Source: Atrina japonica (taxonomy: Eukaryota > Mollusca > Bivalvia > Pterioida > Pinnidae). Taken from it: a DNA stretch of 64,000 bases. The translations under genes were made by a program, and so were the position numbers. Under the pieces are notes generated by a model that did no database searches, was not told the origin of the DNA, and worked only from the letters and a program-made list of their open reading frames with translations. The stretch spans positions 966,501 to 1,030,500 of the forward strand of contig BROG01000138.1 in assembly GCA_030159075.1 (NCBI GenBank), written 5' to 3'. Positions 30,008 to 37,754 of this stretch are shown here, piece by piece (position 1 is the first letter of the stretch; each line of letters opens with the position of its first letter).

Positions 30008-31710
30008 GACTTTTTTAAGTATTGTGTGTTGTATTAATTCGGGTTTGCCAGTACGTAATAAAATATCTTATTTGTTGTTGCAAATTAGAAAAATAACTTC
30101 TGTCTAAACAAATCAGTTAAGGGGAGATAAATCAGATGATAATTAATTGATGTTAAAAATGCATCCAAAATGTCGTTAAAAGCAAATAGAAAACTCACAA
30201 TATCCAAAATAAAGTTACGTATTACTTTTATAAGCATTCATAATCAAATATGCAGCCGCCTAACTAAACAGGAAGGACCATAGTCTGTGCAGTGAGGATT
30301 CTTTTATATACCATACTTTCTGTGACATGGGACTTCGGTTTTTAAATCTCATTCCGTGACTTTCACTTCACATATTGAGTCCTCGGTGAAGTAACAGTCA
30401 CTTTCATTTTTAAACTATTTGGTACTGGGAATCATACCTGTGGACTTCTGCATGCGAGTTGAACATTCTTTGACTAGACAACCACAAGTGGTGTCCTCAT
30501 GTAAGAAAGTTGTACTACAATTTTTGTTTAAAGTAGATGATTTTGGCATTTAATAGTATGAAGATCCACTTAGTGTTTAAATAATTTCATTTGTGTCTAA
30601 TTTTAGCCACTGAAGTCATTGCTGATGAGGAAAAACTCCTGAGAGACACACAGCAGTTTTTTGACAAAACGAAAAGTTATTTTACATATGGTGACAATCA
30701 GGTAAACAACTTGAGGATGTTACTTTAAAGTGATATAAAGGACATTTGCCAATGTTTTATGAATAACATTTTTATGTCATGGCATGAGGCTGAAGAATAT
30801 TTAACACGAGTCACAAAATAAAATAAAAATGTTATTCATACAAAATTTGCAAATATTATGTATATTACATATTTATTTCTCATAAAAGAAGAAAAAGTAA
30901 TCCCAAAATTAGAAAAAAATTTTGATTGGACAAATAAGAATTTAGTGTTTAAAATTAACAAATATATGTAATATAAAAAATCGCAGATACCAATGTATAA
31001 ATTAATACAATGTCCAGGACATAGATACAAATCCGGTAAAAATGAACAAACATGGACCTCTGGAAACCAAGAGGTGGGATCAGGTGCCATGAAGGAGTAA
31101 GCATCCCCTGTCGACCGCTTACACCTTCCGTGAGTCCACAGTCAAGTCCAATGAAATACGTGAGGAGTGAATCCTCGTCACAATTGACACTACCAAAATT
31201 GTAATTCAATATTTTATTCAAAGGTGTTCTTTACAAATGAAAATGCTGGTATCAGATACAGATATTGTTTATTGCATTCTTGTATTATTGCAATTCATAA
31301 ATGTATTGGAGAGCAAGCAAGTTCTTTTCATAAATCCATCTTGTTGCTTTCGTTGCTGAGTGGTTAAAAAAATAATGGAGACAGATTTCATCTTGGTAAA
31401 TTAATGTTAGTTTTTCAGATATTCATATGATTAACTTAAAATATGTAGAAAAATTCCTGATTATCGGTCATAAATATAAAAATGCTTGCAGCATAACTGA
31501 ATTCAAAATTCACATTTTATTAATAAAAATTACCATAATAGATTGTTTTTGTTTTTCCAGTGTGGTCCTCAGGCGTTTTTTCAAATATGGGCAATGTTCC
31601 TTCATGACTGCAAGTATTACTGGAAACTGGCTCATCGGAAAATTGCAAAGGATAGATTTGAGTTTGAATTTAAATACAAGGGACAACTGGTAATAATTTG
31701 TGCATGCTTG

Positions 31711-31791
<81 letters not shown>

Positions 31792-34700
31792 TGGTGGCAA
31801 CAGTATTTTTACATATATAAATTAACATACAACTGTAGTAATCTTACAGCTAAATCTGTGTTATATAATATCTACATAAATCTAATGACTTATGGTAAAG
31901 AATATTGAATAAAATTGGAAACAAAAAAAACCCAGAAGTGCACTTATAGTTCTAAGAAATTTACTTAACTAAAATCAGATACATTTCATTTTGTACCTTC
32001 AGAATATTTAAAATAAAACTCATAATCTTTGCAAAAATGATTTACATCTGATGATTTGTTATATACAATTGCTAGAAAATTGAGATTATGGATACCAACT
32101 GTTTATGATACTTCAGTATATAAAGGATTCAGTGCCATGAGTCAATACAGTGATACTAATTTGTATGAATTCTTATATTCCAGTCTGTGAATGCTGCACA
32201 TGGATATGATAGTTTCAGAGCAAGTATGCTTCGGAGGTTAACAATGCTTCGTGGTGGTAGTGTCCCAGAAAAGACTAGTGTGTTTGCTAGTCCAAGTTCC
32301 AAATCTGTGAATCATTGGATTAATTTTGTTGAAAATTGTAATGACAATAAACCAAGTGTTCCTCCTTTACCCCTGAAAGACATCAATCAATCACAGAAAA
32401 ATGACTTAGAGGTTCATAAATCTCCCTCTCCAAAGCCTCTCACTTCTGAACCTCCCGCTAGTCTTCATAAACCTCAAGCTAAAACACCTGCCTCTAACGG
32501 ACAGAAGTTACACAATGGTGTACCAGGATATCCACCAAATTATGAAAATCAGAAAGACATGGAAAGTGTACTTAACAGTTCACGCAGTGATATATTAAAC
32601 GATTTTAATAACGATAGACCGCCAATGCCTCTACCAGGAGGTGATGTTCAACAACTAAAATCTCCAGATAAACCATTCTCAATAAAATCCTGGTTAAAGA
32701 GAGAACCGGGTCGACGTCATAATAGTGGTGAAAGTAAAAGTAGTAATGAAAACAAACAAATGGAATGTGAAACGTCTGCAAAAAGACCTAATGTCTCTGC
32801 AACAACTTTCAGTAAATTAAGAAACAGTGTCGTACAGAAATTCACTGGAGCTAATTCAAATGTTAAAAGACCAAACCAGCTGAGTGTTCATACCACAGAA
32901 ATGACAGAACCGTTAAACAGGTACACTGAAAACATACCTGAATTTACACCTCTTGAAGTTATCACGGATGGTGAAATTGATCCATATATGACCAGTCTAG
33001 AAAGAAATATCAGGTATGGTTCAGAAGCTACAAAACCTGACAACCAGCATAGAGAATTTCAGTCAGCAGAACGAAATCCAGACAGTAGATGGGCGGTAGG
33101 ACGTAGAGTAGCCAAAGTCAGAAATGGCTCGGATATTTCTACAGAATATGCTGCATTGTACCACACGCCTCCATTTACAACTCAAACCACTATAGATAAA
33201 GATGGCTATGCATCGCCAAATATCATAAGACCATTCCCTAAAAGTGATGTGAATAATAATGACAATGGGGAATCAGGCTATGGGAGTTCTGATCGGAATT
33301 CAAACCAGAGGAAAAGGGTACCAATAGTATTAGGAAGCAATACAAGCATCTCAGATGCGTATAAACAGACCAATGGCGATGATCAGGGAGATTTCGGCAG
33401 AATAAATTTTGATAAAACACCTGATCATCGTCTTATTCCAAAACAGAGTGGAAATACTGCTCCCATGTACAAACCTATTAATTCTAATAATTTTGAAAAT
33501 AACGGAAAACTGGAAAATTCTACTGTAGCTAATCAACCAAAAGAACAATTTGTTACGACAAGTAGGCAACAAGCTGAACCAATGAAACCTTCAATAATAT
33601 CAAGATCAGATAATAAATTTGACCAACCAGATTCTTTACCTTTCACAGATAGATATCAACAACAACAAAAACAACAACCTCAGTTTGCTACACCTCAACC
33701 TCAACAACAGCAGCAACAAATGTTTAGACCAAATACGACAGGAGGACGATGGACATCTACAAAACCGGAAACCAAACATTTCTCTGACACTCCGTTGAGT
33801 TCTAGACATCCTGATGATAGACAAAAACCCATGAACCTTGGGAGGGCATACCAAAGACAACAGTTAGCATATCAGCACTCGCAACAAGAAAAAGATGAAA
33901 TGAATGTTCAAAAATCTATGGAACTTAACTTTCCAAGGAGTGAAATACCTCCACAAAAACCACCTCGTACACCACAGATGCAACGATCTACTGGGCGCTT
34001 TAAAAATCCAAATACGTCTGGATCACGTGATGATCTCAGGGAAACACCTTCAAAGCGGGAGAGAAGTGCTCAAAACTCACAAAACATTTCATCTTTGATA
34101 AGCAAATTTGAAAAGCCTCAAAATTCTTTAGACTCACAAAGAGCAGTTCAAAATGAAAATTTAATGAATAACAAGACAATGGCTATGACTTCCACCCCTG
34201 TGACAGAGAGACGGCCATTGACACTAGGGGATGAGGATGAAGAAGATCCTCCACCTCTTCCACCAAGACATGATCCACAAAGTGCACAGTTTCCAGAGCC
34301 ATTACATTCTGCATCAAAAATTGCTCGTAACATTCATCCCCATCACCAAGATAGTCCAAATTCATTTTTACATAGTACTGAAAATAAAACACCATCGTTG
34401 AGAGCAGAGTTAAATGACAAGGAAGATTGTGTTTTGCCTCAAACCCAAGGATACCTTCAGCAATATAACGCTTCATCAAATCATTATAGGCCACAAGGAG
34501 TAGAAAGTGCATCTAAAATAAAACCTATTCATTCTAGGGAGAGTACAGGATTAAGTGAAAACGATGAAGGATACAAAGACAAATTAAGGAAGGCAGCAAA
34601 TAGTTCTGTGTTTGATAGATATACTAAACAAAAATCGCGTCAGCCATATCGTCATGACAACGAGAATTCAGTGCCTAGTATCAATAGTGAATCATATAAA

Positions 34701-35000
34701 AGCTCAGCTTTCCGCTACGACAGACAAAACAGTCAAAATTCTAACTTCAGTTCATCATATAATAGACAGAACAATTCATCTCTTCAGGTGCCACCTCAAC
34801 ACATTGGTCGACAAAGCAATATCTCCACGGCTCCCCAATATATCCCTAAATCTGCACAAAAGATGAACCACATGGACGCTGCTAGTCATGACAACAGTGC
34901 TCATGTCTCACGTAGTATGAACCCCTCCGATAACAGTACAATGGCGGTTGTAAAACCAACCATTCTTCAGCAGGGTAGTCTAGCTTTTATGGCGATTTGA
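9734..35000 (+). CDS. FMN/cappuccino-type formin with DEP-like N-terminus (16 exons)
   Basis: Actin-nucleating formin. Exons: 9734-9868, 11260-12184, 12835-13005, 14966-15035, 17750-17840, 22073-22200, 23435-23514, 24509-24625, 24978-25026, 25475-25604, 26862-26990, 28921-28989, 29797-29878, 30607-30701, 31561-31689, 32184-35000. All introns are GT-AG, all phases join, and the total is 5,217 nt (1,738 aa plus stop). Domains: DEP-like fold about residues 58-116; coiled coil about 286-331; minimal FH1 (PPPLPPRP, 371-378); FH2 about 393-800 with EWTRI at its start, the ILEREKSG block, GNYLNGG at 603-609, and an FMN-like LPEPSNM stretch; then a 937-residue low-complexity tail. FH2 dimers nucleate and processively elongate actin filaments. 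The FMN subfamily call is from FH2 sequence feel, so FHDC1-like is the alternative. No GBD/FH3 region is visible. The frame is open upstream only to 9677, so ATG 9734 is plausible, but a further 5' exon cannot be excluded. Confidence 0.9.
11136..11212. repeat. (AT)n microsatellite beside exon 2
   Basis: Uninterrupted AT repeat ending about 46 bp before the exon 2 acceptor AG at 11258-11259, in branch-point territory. Confidence 0.95.
11260..12184 (+). CDS. Formin exon 2: DEP-like domain and coiled coil (residues 46-354)
   Basis: Acceptor CAATTCTAG, donor TTAG|GTAAGT, phase 1 out. Residues 58-116 follow the DEP pattern: SGAFKGSSLV, LIAQNPIRF, SAKQFAQNLFREGKIRGVF, then FEDSDQLYIW. The middle is Ser/Thr/Glu-rich and probably disordered. 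Residues 286-331, with KQLIEEMKRMKRDHNEIV, show a heptad-like pattern of a short coiled coil. DEP domains bind membranes or GPCR/RGS partners in other proteins; the role here is unknown. Confidence 0.85.
12835..13005 (+). CDS. Formin exon 3: FH1 and start of FH2 (residues 354-411)
   Basis: Acceptor TCATTTTAG, donor ACACAA|GTAAGT, phase 1 in and out. It encodes one proline run (PPPLPPRPG) and then MKMKLLEWTRIIL, the FH2 lasso with its conserved tryptophan (Trp402). A single proline run gives little room for profilin-actin loading compared with vertebrate FMN proteins. Confidence 0.9.
13510..13685 (+). repeat. tRNA-derived SINE-like sequence in intron 3
   Basis: An A-box-like TGGCTAAGCGGTAGAC and a B-box-like GGTTCAATC lie about 45 bp apart, as in a tRNA gene or SINE head. 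The fold is not a clean tRNA cloverleaf and a SINE-type body follows. The 135-codon open frame at 13,758-14,165 further along the intron has no recognisable domain. Confidence 0.5.
14966..15035 (+). CDS. Formin exon 4: FH2 (residues 411-434)
   Basis: Acceptor TATCACTAG, donor GAGAG|GTACAT; phase 1 in, phase 2 out. Encodes SDGATTIWHSMLEPKIDTKD, matching the FH2 lasso/linker segment with Trp and the EP.ID pattern typical of FMN-type FH2 domains. Confidence 0.9.
15702..15775. repeat. (AT)n microsatellite in intron 4
   Basis: Uninterrupted AT repeat about 670 bp into the intron. The YIYIY open frame on the minus strand is an artefact. Confidence 0.95.
16600..16965. repeat. Minisatellite, about 27-bp unit, about 13 copies
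   Basis: Degenerate units of the type GGACTTGAGTCAATCATCAT, best preserved at 16,850-16,960 and decayed at the 5' end. Located in formin intron 4. Confidence 0.85.
17750..17840 (+). CDS. Formin exon 5: FH2 linker (residues 434-464)
   Basis: The acceptor chosen is TTAAACTAG at 17,749, not the nearby TTCCAG at 17,759. Only the former gives the right phase and produces ERLFQSS, matching the E..LF motif that follows the lasso in FH2 domains. The rest (SESASLYDSVVTSRGGRTNQ) is flexible linker. Donor CAGCAG|GTAAGG, phase 0. The 154-codon open frame at 17,347-17,811 overlaps in another frame and is not supported. Confidence 0.85.
17850..17965 (+). repeat. Dispersed 'AATGCTCAAGAC' repeat, copy 1
   Basis: Contains ATGCTCAAGACAATGTTTCT, AATTCATCAGTTGAGCTC and TATTTTCTAAAGGGAAAGTG. 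Related copies occur at 20,580-20,740, 26,265-26,410 and 41,440-41,590. Non-coding family of unknown type. Confidence 0.65.
18165..18566 (+). repeat. Direct duplication of about 120 bp
   Basis: The segment at about 18,170-18,290 recurs at about 18,449-18,566 with few changes. Shared words include GATTATTTTACGTGCC-like, CCAAGCCTCATGTGATATGA and CCGAAAGAGCCATATCTTTC. Between the copies, 18,335-18,395 looks like a reverse tRNA-derived head (CTAGAACCCAAACACTCACC). Confidence 0.8.
18540..18780 (+). mobile_element. Penelope-like element 3' tail, solo copy
   Basis: Contains GGCGGGTGTGACCGGTCGAC, AGGGGATGCTTAATACTCC and TTGGTTTCCAGAGGTCCGTG. The same tail occurs at 30,955-31,200 (-), 41,165-41,285 (+) and 58,330-58,480 (+), and in diverged form directly downstream of the reverse transcriptase at 56,550-56,660 (-). 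That last position suggests the solo copies are 5'-truncated insertions of that retroelement family. Confidence 0.65.
19610..20080. repeat. Diverged minisatellite in intron 5
   Basis: Irregular units of 24-40 bp related to GTTACTTGATCTAACACATG and ATGTTATAGGATCTAAACAC. Strongly decayed, with no constant period. Confidence 0.7.
20580..20740 (+). repeat. Dispersed 'AATGCTCAAGAC' repeat, copy 2
   Basis: Starts TAACATAATACCAAAGTTAC as the 41.4-kb copy does. It is interrupted by a poly-C run at 20,608, then continues TGTCAATAAGACTTCATC and ends in GATGTCACAAGGCCAGATAC, parallel to the other copies. Confidence 0.6.
22073..22200 (+). CDS. Formin exon 6: FH2 knob/coiled-coil start (residues 465-507)
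   Basis: Acceptor TTTTGTAG, donor GACAG|GTACTT; phase 0 in, phase 2 out. Encodes LVTILEREKSGRIAFTMKSL, then a segment with DFASAISTLDISAV. This is the very conserved FH2 stretch with the ..L..KRS.N..I....L pattern and an acidic-hydrophobic helix. Confidence 0.92.
22265..22460 (+). repeat. Dispersed repeat, partner of 1-205
   Basis: Inverted partner of the repeat at the window start (shared ACAGGCATAAAAATTCTTAA). Located in formin intron 6. Confidence 0.6.
22895..23360 (-). repeat. Minisatellite M67, minus orientation, about 6-7 units
   Basis: Units of about 65-68 bp read GTCAGTTAGGTGGTCTTAAT, then GAGATTCCACTGTAACACCT, then CACTAATCAGACCACTCAGA. This is the reverse complement of the unit at 27,655-28,690. 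Located in formin intron 6, so the two arrays face each other across exons 7-11. Confidence 0.88.
23435..23514 (+). CDS. Formin exon 7: FH2 (residues 507-534)
   Basis: Acceptor ATTTTCAG, donor CTAG|GTAGGA; phase 2 in, phase 1 out. Encodes LAELMELFGTSTDVDKITNY, the FH2 helix following the knob. Confidence 0.9.
23775..24030 (+). repeat. tRNA-derived SINE in intron 7
   Basis: Head CAGTAGTTATAGCATCATGG, then TTAAACCATGGAGTCTCAGA, a decayed B box (GGGTTAAATTCCTGC) and a body with GTTTGCCAGTTTACTTGCGG and CCACCATTAAAAGCTGGC. Important as the ordinary-length relative of the expanded SINE at 54,061-55,262: here the AAACCATGGAGTCTC word occurs once. Confidence 0.75.
24509..24625 (+). CDS. Formin exon 8: FH2 (residues 534-573)
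   Basis: Acceptor TTTTTCACAG, donor AATAG|GTAAAT; phase 1 in and out. Encodes NLDHPEFLLFEMSKIEHFRE, then RVDFLRFRYRIQWNLFEI, matching the FH2 segment (L...P....R...). Read on past the donor it gives a spurious 99-codon frame. Confidence 0.92.
24978..25026 (+). CDS. Formin exon 9: FH2 (residues 573-589)
   Basis: A 49-nt exon encoding DQQLRELHTACDEITN. Acceptor TTCAACTTCAG, donor AAACAG|GTAATA. Phase 1 in, phase 2 out, joining exons 8 and 10 without a frame break. Confidence 0.9.
25475..25604 (+). CDS. Formin exon 10: FH2 core GNYLNGG (residues 589-632)
   Basis: Acceptor AATATTACAG, donor GATAGG|GTACAA, phase 0 out. Encodes LALKNLLETLLAIGNYLNGG, then FGQADGFNIDILNKLKEIQD. The GNYLNGG...A.GF....L.KL block is the FH2 signature and is intact. 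Confidence 0.95.
25665..25935. repeat. Minisatellite, about 43-bp unit, about 6 copies
   Basis: Units such as GTGTGAAAATGTTAGATTTG plus GATGGAAAACTACAG repeat with drift in formin intron 10. Confidence 0.85.
26265..26410 (+). repeat. Dispersed 'AATGCTCAAGAC' repeat, copy 3
   Basis: Contains AATACCAAAGTTATAGTTTT, ACTCAAGACAATCGTTTCTG and TCAATAAGACTTC in the family order. Located in formin intron 10. Confidence 0.6.
26785..26836. repeat. (AT)n microsatellite beside exon 11
   Basis: AT repeat with one interruption near 26,821, ending about 25 bp before the exon 11 acceptor. Confidence 0.95.
26862..26990 (+). CDS. Formin exon 11: FH2 (residues 633-675)
   Basis: Acceptor TTTCACAG, donor CCCAG|GTATAA, phase 0 both sides. 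Encodes DGKGNLLEYVMKMYCHFYEV, then FRLPEPSNMRHAAQ. The D....LL.Y......Y pattern and the LPEP word are FMN-like. Confidence 0.93.
27655..28690 (+). repeat. Minisatellite M67, plus orientation, about 15 units
   Basis: Units of about 67 bp contain CAGTGGAACCTCGCTATTAA, GACCACCTAACTGACTGACT and AAAAGTGCTCTGATTAGCGA. Each unit is itself an imperfect inverted repeat: CCTCGCTATTAAGACCAC near its start is nearly the reverse complement of GTGCTCTGATTAGCGAGG near its end. The unit therefore resembles a tiny foldback or MITE that was amplified in tandem. Located in formin intron 11. Confidence 0.92.
28921..28989 (+). CDS. Formin exon 12: FH2 (residues 676-698)
   Basis: Acceptor TTCTTTTCAG, donor ACAATG|GTTTGT, phase 0 both sides. 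Encodes VSFDTIQESLGSLLSDIKTQ, part of the FH2 post-domain coiled coil. Confidence 0.88.
29797..29878 (+). CDS. Formin exon 13: FH2 (residues 699-726)
   Basis: Acceptor ATCTTGTAG, donor TTCAG|GTATTT; phase 0 in, phase 1 out. Encodes LFEQFPKTEGSQQSKSYRTT and AENFFTS; the F...M..F-type helix of FH2 proteins. Confidence 0.88.
29939..30006. repeat. (TG)n microsatellite in intron 13
   Basis: Uninterrupted TG repeat beginning about 60 bp after the exon 13 donor. Confidence 0.95.
30607..30701 (+). CDS. Formin exon 14: FH2 (residues 726-757)
   Basis: Acceptor AATTTTAG, donor AATCAG|GTAAAC; phase 1 in, phase 0 out. Encodes TEVIADEEKLLRDTQQFFDK and KSYFTYGDNQ, the FH2 ..F......FGE-type post region. 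Confidence 0.9.
30955..31200 (-). mobile_element. Penelope-like element 3' tail, solo copy, intron 14
   Basis: Reverse complement of the 18.6-kb tail, including CTCTGGAAACCAAGAGGTGG and GCATCCCCTGTCGACCG on the plus strand. About 240 bp, non-coding. Confidence 0.7.
31561..31689 (+). CDS. Formin exon 15: end of FH2 (residues 758-800)
   Basis: Acceptor TTTTTCCAG, donor CAACTG|GTAATA, phase 0 both sides. Encodes CGPQAFFQIWAMFLHDCKYY, then WKLAHRKIAKDRFEFEFKYK: the FH2 F..FW.....F...Y terminal helix followed by a basic stretch. Confidence 0.92.
31710..31789. repeat. (CT)n microsatellite just after the exon 15 donor
   Basis: CT repeat with small interruptions starting about 20 bp after the donor at 31,690. 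Confidence 0.95.
32184..35000 (+). CDS. Formin exon 16: long disordered tail (residues 801-1738)
   Basis: Acceptor TATTCCAG, open for 2,817 nt to TGA at 34,998. The composition is Ser/Asn/Gln/Pro/Lys-rich with no fold I recognise. Visible short motifs: SMLRRLTMLRGG near the start (basic), KPFSIKSWLKREPGRR, a Q-rich patch (about 33,650-33,720), SH3-type proline motifs IPPQKPPRTP and PPPLPPRHDP, and a C-terminus ending SLAFMAI. The last resembles a class II PDZ ligand (hydrophobic at -2 and 0). FMN proteins normally end shortly after FH2, so this tail is unusually long for them; FHDC1-type formins do carry long tails. Confidence 0.9.
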   Translation, partial: SVNAAHGYDSFRASMLRRLTMLRGGSVPEKTSVFASPSSKSVNHWINFVENCNDNKPSVPPLPLKDINQSQKNDLEVHKSPSPKPLTSEPPASLHKPQAKTPASNGQKLHNGVPGYPPNYENQKDMESVLNSSRSDILNDFNNDRPPMPLPGGDVQQLKSPDKPFSIKSWLKREPGRRHNSGESKSSNENKQMECETSAKRPNVSATTFSKLRNSVVQKFTGANSNVKRPNQLSVHTTEMTEPLNRYTENIPEFTPLEVITDGEIDPYMTSLERNIRYGSEATKPDNQHREFQSAERNPDSRWAVGRRVAKVRNGSDISTEYAALYHTPPFTTQTTIDKDGYASPNIIRPFPKSDVNNNDNGESGYGSSDRNSNQRKRVPIVLGSNTSISDAYKQTNGDDQGDFGRINFDKTPDHRLIPKQSGNTAPMYKPINSNNFENNGKLENSTVANQPKEQFVTTSRQQAEPMKPSIISRSDNKFDQPDSLPFTDRYQQQQKQQPQFATPQPQQQQQQMFRPNTTGGRWTSTKPETKHFSDTPLSSRHPDDRQKPMNLGRAYQRQQLAYQHSQQEKDEMNVQKSMELNFPRSEIPPQKPPRTPQMQRSTGRFKNPNTSGSRDDLRETPSKRERSAQNSQNISSLISKFEKPQNSLDSQRAVQNENLMNNKTMAMTSTPVTERRPLTLGDEDEEDPPPLPPRHDPQSAQFPEPLHSASKIARNIHPHHQDSPNSFLHSTENKTPSLRAELNDKEDCVLPQTQGYLQQYNASSNHYRPQGVESASKIKPIHSRESTGLSENDEGYKDKLRKAANSSVFDRYTKQKSRQPYRHDNENSVPSINSESYKSSAFRYDRQNSQNSNFSSSYNRQNNSSLQVPPQHIGRQSNISTAPQYIPKSAQKMNHMDAASHDNSAHVSRSMNPSDNSTMAVVKPTILQQGSLAFMAI

Positions 35001-37304
35001 TCTGTGATCCAAAACATTGATATTTTAAGAGAGTAGTAACCTTTTCCTATTCATGTAATCGACAGTCTGGTATTTGTTACATCCCTTTAGACATCATTAT
35101 CTTTTAACAATACATTTCACCATTTACCGAAGAAATACTAAAAATTATCATAATTTCATTTTTAAAGTATGAATACCATGGACAGGGATGATGGACCGGT
35201 AGTTTTCATTTCAACTTTATAACGTAATGTATACGAGATTGTCACTTTCGCTTTCGTAAACGTGGAGGGAAAAGGTTTAAGTTGTAATATTTTTGTTAAC
35301 ATTTAAAGACTTACCACAGATCTGATATGATAACTATTTTATATATTATTTACTTTTTATATTTATATAAATTTACAATTATACTACACAGTTGTTTTGT
35401 TTTCTTCTCTTACACAGCTGGACCGAGATGTTCAAATAGGCGATTAGCCTACTTAGTAATAACAGATAAACTTGGTTCAAACCTTGCTCTTACAAAATAA
35501 CACTCACAGTATGATGCAGACATAAAATATAATAATGCGTGTTTCTCAACCGCTCTCATTTTCGGCCAAGTTCTCAATCATCTTGTTAACTGTGGATCGA
35601 GAAAAAAATCTTGAATTTATCGTTTGTTTTCGGAAACGGTTTAAAAACATTTTTGAATGATGTCTTTGATATATTTGATTTCCATGGAACTTTCGAATGA
35701 AGTGTTCAGGTTTAAATTGTGAGTACACACATTTCCAAGTCGGCCATTTGCCATATTTCGGAATGACAAAATTTTTCAAATTACAAATAGTTTATCTAAT
35801 CTATCTACCCTATGTGACTTTGGGTATGTAATAGGAAACGCACGTATAGTTTTGTTGGATTTGTGTATTAGCACACCTTGACTTTGCAGAGACTTAAGAG
35901 GTCCCTAATCATTGATTAAGCTACTCACCTTTTGAAAAATTAGGTCCAGAATGATAGATTAAAAATACCGATGAATAATTCGGTAAAAGAATTTATGAAT
36001 AAAAGGAAAACGCAAATATTTAAGAAATTCCATGAAAGCATCTTGTTGCTAAATATAGTATTATTTGTCATAAAGACGTAAATATAACCCCTATTGACGG
36101 GTCACAGCTGTCTCTAGTCGTAATCAAAGTAGACAGTATAGACAGGGACATTTGTATGTATATTCTTTGTATTTTGTACTACAGGACAGCGGTTAGCGTT
36201 ATAATCCGTAAAGACCATGCATCACTTAGATCGAAATGAGTGCACGTTTTTAGTTTGTTTCAACGTAGTTTTATGCCACACTTCATAATATACACTCATA
36301 TGATGGCAGACAATTTTTAGTAGTCGAGGGAATCCGGTTACATAGAGACAACCGGCATTCCACAAGTAAACTGGCAAATCTCACAAAAAACATCTTTGGT
36401 CCCGGCAGGACTCGAACCCTTGCGGACTATAGGTATGAGAAATCATGGTTTAAAGTGCGATGCTCTATTCGGGTCACAGAGGCACTTGTGTGCAAGTAGT
36501 ATAAATTATAACAGTAAACGCTGCTAGCATTTTTTAAATATTTTACATAATATAATATCTAGCGTCCATGTAAGCGTTAGATCAAACCTGGATTGTTTTA
36601 TCTAAAATCTCGGCAAAGATTTTTTCTCAAGTTGCGTTTCTCGAAACAAACTTACTCATCTGGGTACAGTTTTCTTTATCCTATGCGGTCCTGATGGGGA
36701 ATAACATCAATTTTTTTCAACTGTAAGAAATGCAGTTAACACAAAATGTAAATCTTTCCCATAGTTCAATAAAAGAAAAATAATGTCGTAATACATTTTG
36801 TACAATGATAGTTATCTATCACTTTCAGGGATTAATGTGGAGAGAGAGAGAGAGAGAGAGAGAGCACAAACAATACAGAAAAAGAATAACTAAGCAGTTC
36901 CATTTTCTGTTGACTTTTTTCATAACCAAAATTTAGAATAATTTTAGAAAGGCAATGCATGGTAATATATTTGCTCTACTAGTTTACAAGTCACCCTCTG
37001 AATGAAGAAGTACAAATTTCAGTTGTATTGTCATTGAAAAAGACCAATGACGTTAGCATTCGCGAGTGATCTGTGAAGGTCATAAACAGACTCACTAATA
37101 CGTGATTGTAATTTAGGATATACTAGTATTTTTAACACCTAATATGGGAGTTGTATCGAACTAACCTAATCCCTACTGCCCGGGTATGTTATGAAATTGA
37201 CATAATTTATATTCATAAAACTAGAAATATCATTTATATGACATTCTTAGCTAATTCGATTTCAGGATCAGACGGCAGTTGTGTAAAATTCTTAGACTTG
37301 ATTG
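35001..37304. other. Formin 3' flank and intergenic sequence
   Basis: The first canonical AATAAA that I see after the stop is at 35,998, so a 3' UTR of about 1 kb is possible. A weak tRNA-like pair of boxes lies at 35,430-35,500. A (GA)n run is at 36,839-36,864 and a SINE at 36,300-36,485. No gene seen. Confidence 0.45.
36300..36485 (-). repeat. tRNA-derived SINE, minus strand
   Basis: On the minus strand it reads AAACCATGATTTCTCATACC, then GGGTTCGAGTCCTGCCGGGA (B box) and GTTTACTTGTGGAATGCCGG. Same family and order as 23,775-24,030. Confidence 0.75.
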
Positions 37305-37430
37305 AAACTCACGGCTTTTGGAAGTGGACCCGTGGATTATAGCAGTGGTCCGCGGCTTCTGGCAGTGGAACCACGGTTTATGGCAGTAGAGCCGCGGTGT
37401 AAGGCAGAAAACCTGCCACTTATGGCGATC
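37305..37430 (+). repeat. Short tandem repeat, about 21-bp unit, 4-5 copies
   Basis: Units of the type GGCAGTGGAACCACGGTTTAT and GGCAGTAGAGCCGCGGTGTAA, GC-richer than the surroundings, about 330 bp upstream of the first receptor gene. Confidence 0.75.
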
Positions 37431-37754
37431 TTCCTCGCTGGTGTAGTAAATTGTACAAATATAGAACCGATATCATATTTTTCAATAGGACCTAAAGTGG
37501 CTTGTTCTATACATGTTTACAAACCATTATTCTTCGTTCACTGTTAAAACAAATGCTTACTTAGCGAATAGTGCATAACGAACAGATTTCTGATTAGGTT
37601 TCCAAGATTTTAATTGATCTTTAAATAAATGTTACATTGTCATTTTACTATATAAAAATCGATGAGTCTAAGAATACTGCACGGACATTCTACTGGAATA
37701 TGTGGAAAGGGTAGGATATAAAAAAGTAAACAGTTAACATAATTAAGCGTTAAA

